This document shows positions 31,628 to 33,867 of a stretch of DNA of 33,867 bases, one piece after another. Numbering within the stretch: position 1 is the stretch's first letter; each line of letters opens with the position of its first letter. Both the position numbers and the translations under genes were made by a program. The notes beneath the pieces are model-generated. The model did no database searches. It had not been told where the DNA came from and saw only the letters and a list, made by a program, of their open reading frames with translations. This stretch comes from Opitutia bacterium (GTDB taxonomy: Bacteria; Verrucomicrobiota; Verrucomicrobiia; Opitutales; Opitutaceae): positions 48,147 through 82,013 of the forward strand of contig PLMW01000061.1 of the NCBI GenBank assembly GCA_003142615.1. Direction: 5' to 3'.

Positions 31628-33439
31628 TTATCCGTCCGACAGCGGGTAACTGACCCAGCCGATGGGGCGGCCCTTATTTTGCGCCGCGAGCCAGGCTTGG
31701 AGCGGTTTGAAGTACTCGACCATGGCGCGGGTGGAGAGGTCCTCGCCGGTGGCGTCGCGCAGCACCTTGCGCCAGTCCTCGGTGGCGCCCTTCTCCATGA
31801 TGCGCTGCAGGAACGCGCCGACCTCCTTGTTGCCGGCGTAATTGCAGCGCTGCGGCGGCTGGTGGAGGATTTTTTTCGCGATGTAGTCGTTGAGCTGGAA
31901 CTTGAGGATCGTGGCGAAGGCGTAGTTCGGATAGTAGCACGGAGTGTCGTTGATATGCGTCTTGGTCGCGGCATCGCACCACTCCTCGCCGCGCGGCGCG
32001 GGCGGTTCGATGCCCTGAAAATCACGGACGTACTGCCACCAGCGGGCGTTCCACTGGTCGGGCGGCAGGTTTTTCGCATACACGTCGGCCTCCCAGTGCG
32101 TCATCGTGCCGGAGGCCCAGAAGATGAAGGGCACGCAGTTGATAAGCGCGTCGTTCAGCAGGAAGGCGGTTTCGTCGGCCTTGAAGTCGGCCGGCAGCAC
32201 GCCGACCATCTGCAGGTAGGGCACCTGGCTGGAGGCGAAGCCGGAGATCTCGGCGATGCCCTCGTGGAAGCCGGGGTTGGCGGACCCGCGCAGCAGCGGC
32301 GGCACCTCCGGCCGCGTGTAGGCGATGAAATAGTGGCCGTGGCCGAACTCGTGATGGGCGGTCTGGAACCACTGCGCGTTCGGCTCGATGCTCTGCAGCG
32401 ACCGGATGTCGTTCTCGAGATCGAGGTGCCAGCACGAGCCATGGGTGTTCTTTTTGCGGGGATCGCCGGCCGGCACCGGGTAGAGGTCGGATTTCGTCCA
32501 GAAGGTGGCGGGCAGCGGCGGCAGGCCGAGGCTGACAAAAAACTGTTCGGCGGTCTTTGCGACCCACTCGGCCGACCGGTCCTTGAAGTAGGGACTCAGA
32601 TCGGCGGGGGCGACAAGACCCGGCCACTCCTGCGCCCAGCGGTTGGCGATCCAGTGGGCCGGGATGAGCTTGGGGACGGGCTGGCCGTAACGTTTGGCAA
32701 GTTCGTACTTCGTCCAGGTGTGCAATTGCAGGTAGAGCGGACGCAGCACGCGCATGAATTCGTCGTTCAACCGCACCATCTCGTCGGTCGTCATGCCGTA
32801 GGCGGCCATCTGCAGGGCGAAGTAATCGTGGTGGCCCAATTCCTGCGCCACGCCGTTGCGCAGCTTCTGGAGCTTGACGAGCCCCGGTTTAAGCGCGGGA
32901 CCGGACTCCTTCGATGCCTCCCACACCGCGCGGCGCTCCGCGAGATCGGCGGTGGTGACGAGCAGGTTGTCGATTTCGTTCACGGTAATCGGCTTTCCGT
33001 GGAGTTTGAACTCGAAGCTGTTGAGGGTGGAGGCCTGCTGCGTCTCGGCGACGACGCGCGCGGCCACGAGGTCCGGGTTGGTCATGGGGCCCTCGGCGGC
33101 GTTGAGCAGCACGTGCTCGAGCTGGCGCACGGTGACCGGGTCGAGCTCGGCGCGGTGCGCGAGGAGCTCGCGGGCCTCGGTGATGAGCGCGGGGCTGCCA
33201 TTGAAGGCGGCATAGGCCTTGCCCGCGACCTCGGCGGCGGCGTCGTGCGCGGGCGTGACGTCGGTGTCGGCGAGCCACTGCGCCTCACTGTTGACGCGGT
33301 AGTGCGCCTGGTAGCCCGCGTTGACGTCCACAAGGAACCGGTCGGCGCGCGCCTGCACCGGCGGGACCGGGGCGGCCATGGCGGCTGCCGTTGCCAGCAA
33401 CGGAAGAAGGAGCCCGAGGCGAAGGGGGGGGGATTTCAT
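31628..33439 (-). CDS. M2-family peptidyl-dipeptidase (ACE-like), exported
   Basis: The 603-residue protein starts with a signal peptide (1-22). It has the M2 zinc motif HEFGH (363-367; H363, E364, H367) in AHHEFGHGHYF and the third ligand E393 in GFHEGIAE, exactly as in angiotensin-converting enzyme. Length fits a single-domain bacterial ACE homologue, which removes C-terminal dipeptides from oligopeptides in the periplasm. The ATG at 33439 gives a proper signal peptide. Its 3' end borders a heptad repeat. Confidence 0.95.
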   Translation of the reverse strand: MKSPPLRLGLLLPLLATAAAMAAPVPPVQARADRFLVDVNAGYQAHYRVNSEAQWLADTDVTPAHDAAAEVAGKAYAAFNGSPALITEARELLAHRAELDPVTVRQLEHVLLNAAEGPMTNPDLVAARVVAETQQASTLNSFEFKLHGKPITVNEIDNLLVTTADLAERRAVWEASKESGPALKPGLVKLQKLRNGVAQELGHHDYFALQMAAYGMTTDEMVRLNDEFMRVLRPLYLQLHTWTKYELAKRYGQPVPKLIPAHWIANRWAQEWPGLVAPADLSPYFKDRSAEWVAKTAEQFFVSLGLPPLPATFWTKSDLYPVPAGDPRKKNTHGSCWHLDLENDIRSLQSIEPNAQWFQTAHHEFGHGHYFIAYTRPEVPPLLRGSANPGFHEGIAEISGFASSQVPYLQMVGVLPADFKADETAFLLNDALINCVPFIFWASGTMTHWEADVYAKNLPPDQWNARWWQYVRDFQGIEPPAPRGEEWCDAATKTHINDTPCYYPNYAFATILKFQLNDYIAKKILHQPPQRCNYAGNKEVGAFLQRIMEKGATEDWRKVLRDATGEDLSTRAMVEYFKPLQAWLAAQNKGRPIGWVSYPLSDG

Positions 33440-33531
33440 GATGCGAATCTAGTGGACTGTGGGCCGGACAAACAAACAGATTCATCGGGCTGGGGTATCC
33501 CGGGCGCGCTCTGAAGGAAAAGCCTGGCAGC

Positions 33532-33559
33532 AAAAAAACCCGCCGGACAGCCCGGCGGG
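33532..33559 (-). terminator. Intrinsic terminator for minus-strand transcripts
   Basis: A perfect 8-bp stem (CCCGCCGG / CCGGCGGG) with a 5-base loop. On the minus strand it is followed by seven T. On the plus strand only three T follow. It lies upstream of the M2 peptidase start and so closes a minus-strand transcript arising in 33560-33700 or beyond. No recognisable gene there. Confidence 0.85.
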
Positions 33560-33700
33560 TTTCGCAACGAATTCGTCAACAGGGACGTTATTTCCTGGCG
33601 GCGGCGGTACATGGAACGGATCAGCGCGGGAGGATGAGAATGACGGATGGGATCGCCCCGTTGTCGCCATCCCCTGAATTCGCGCTTCCCTTCCGTCTCC

Positions 33701-33721
33701 ATGTCAACTAATAGTTGACAT
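33701..33721. promoter_or_regulatory. 21-bp palindromic operator-like site
   Basis: A perfect palindrome (arms ATGTCAACTA and TAGTTGACAT around one A) ends 5 bp before the ATG at 33727. Its position over the ribosome binding region suggests a repressor site acting on that gene, perhaps by its own product. Confidence 0.7.
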
Positions 33722-33726
33722 TGCCC

Positions 33727-33867
33727 ATGAGTACCCCACTGAAACTTCCCAAACAGATGGAGCTGCCCGCCGCGCTGGCCGAGATCCTGGCGGGAGCCGC
33801 CATCGCCTTTCTTCAAGAACGACGGCGCGCGTTCCGCGCCACCCGCCCGCCCCGCAAGGGCGCCACG
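33727..33867 (+). CDS. Start of an unidentified gene, cut by window edge
   Basis: Forty-seven codons are open from ATG 33727 to the edge, beginning MSTPLKLPKQMELPAALAEI and turning Arg/Pro-rich. Too short to assign. No Shine-Dalgarno is visible because the palindrome occupies its place. The frame has local codon bias, so it is probably real. Confidence 0.45.
   Translation, partial: MSTPLKLPKQMELPAALAEILAGAAIAFLQERRRAFRATRPPRKGAT

Noticed and set aside
31679-33514. A 611-codon plus-strand frame opposite the M2 peptidase
   Set aside because: Shadow of a gene with intact HEFGH and signal peptide on the minus strand.
33482-33670. A 62-codon minus-strand frame over the terminator
   Set aside because: It runs through a terminator hairpin and T-tract, and its composition is Ser/Pro-rich without family likeness.

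Overview
The window reads as chromosomal DNA of a GC-rich bacterium, most likely a verrucomicrobium of the Opitutaceae type. This is inferred from the gene set (FucP/GluP-type sugar permease, a GH2 beta-mannosidase start, 2-oxoacid:ferredoxin oxidoreductase, an ACE-like M2 peptidase, an SGNH/CE2-like esterase) and from the many dispersed intergenic repeats. No rRNA, intact tRNA or CRISPR array was seen. Most genes lie on the minus strand.

Region by region: 1-2.3 kb holds a truncated beta-mannosidase diverging from a sugar/H+ symporter. 2.4-11.8 kb is housekeeping: htpG, a nucleotide-hydrolase-like small protein, a DUF4190-type membrane protein, an LptF/LptG permease, an SDR overlapping dgkA, a striking SeqA homologue, a 2OG-Fe(II) oxygenase, the RNA 2',3'-cyclic phosphodiesterase ThpR and a GNAT acetyltransferase. 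12-18.8 kb holds hflX, a lactonase-type beta-propeller, a korA-DUF4242-korB cluster and tag.

From about 18.9 to 23.2 kb the region is accessory: a hairpin repeat, an ORF6N protein with a 35-bp palindrome inside its coding sequence, a Vsr endonuclease without a cognate cytosine methylase and without a normal start codon, a decayed second Vsr tail, an HNH endonuclease and a large hypothetical protein.

From 23.1 to 27.5 kb lies a compact kaiC-kaiB-kaiB-histidine kinase operon whose genes overlap or nearly touch. It has no kaiA. The block is bracketed by direct repeats of about 105 bp (89 bp of them identical) copied from the 3' end of thymidine kinase (tdk). The intact tdk lies at the right boundary, directly beside a broken IS5-like transposase. 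This looks like an inserted or duplicated clock-like signalling island.

From 28.1 to 31.6 kb almost every gene boundary carries heptanucleotide tandem repeats, including 36 consecutive 7-bp units (252 bp) without a phase slip upstream of tdk. Two of the arrays share a related core. The genes here are a two-TM hypothetical protein, a VOC-family protein, the SGNH esterase and the M2 peptidase. The window ends with a strong minus-strand terminator, a 21-bp palindromic operator-like site and the first codons of a plus-strand gene.

The most noteworthy systems are the kai island with its tdk-derived repeats, the SeqA homologue outside its usual gammaproteobacterial range, and the heptad-repeat family.
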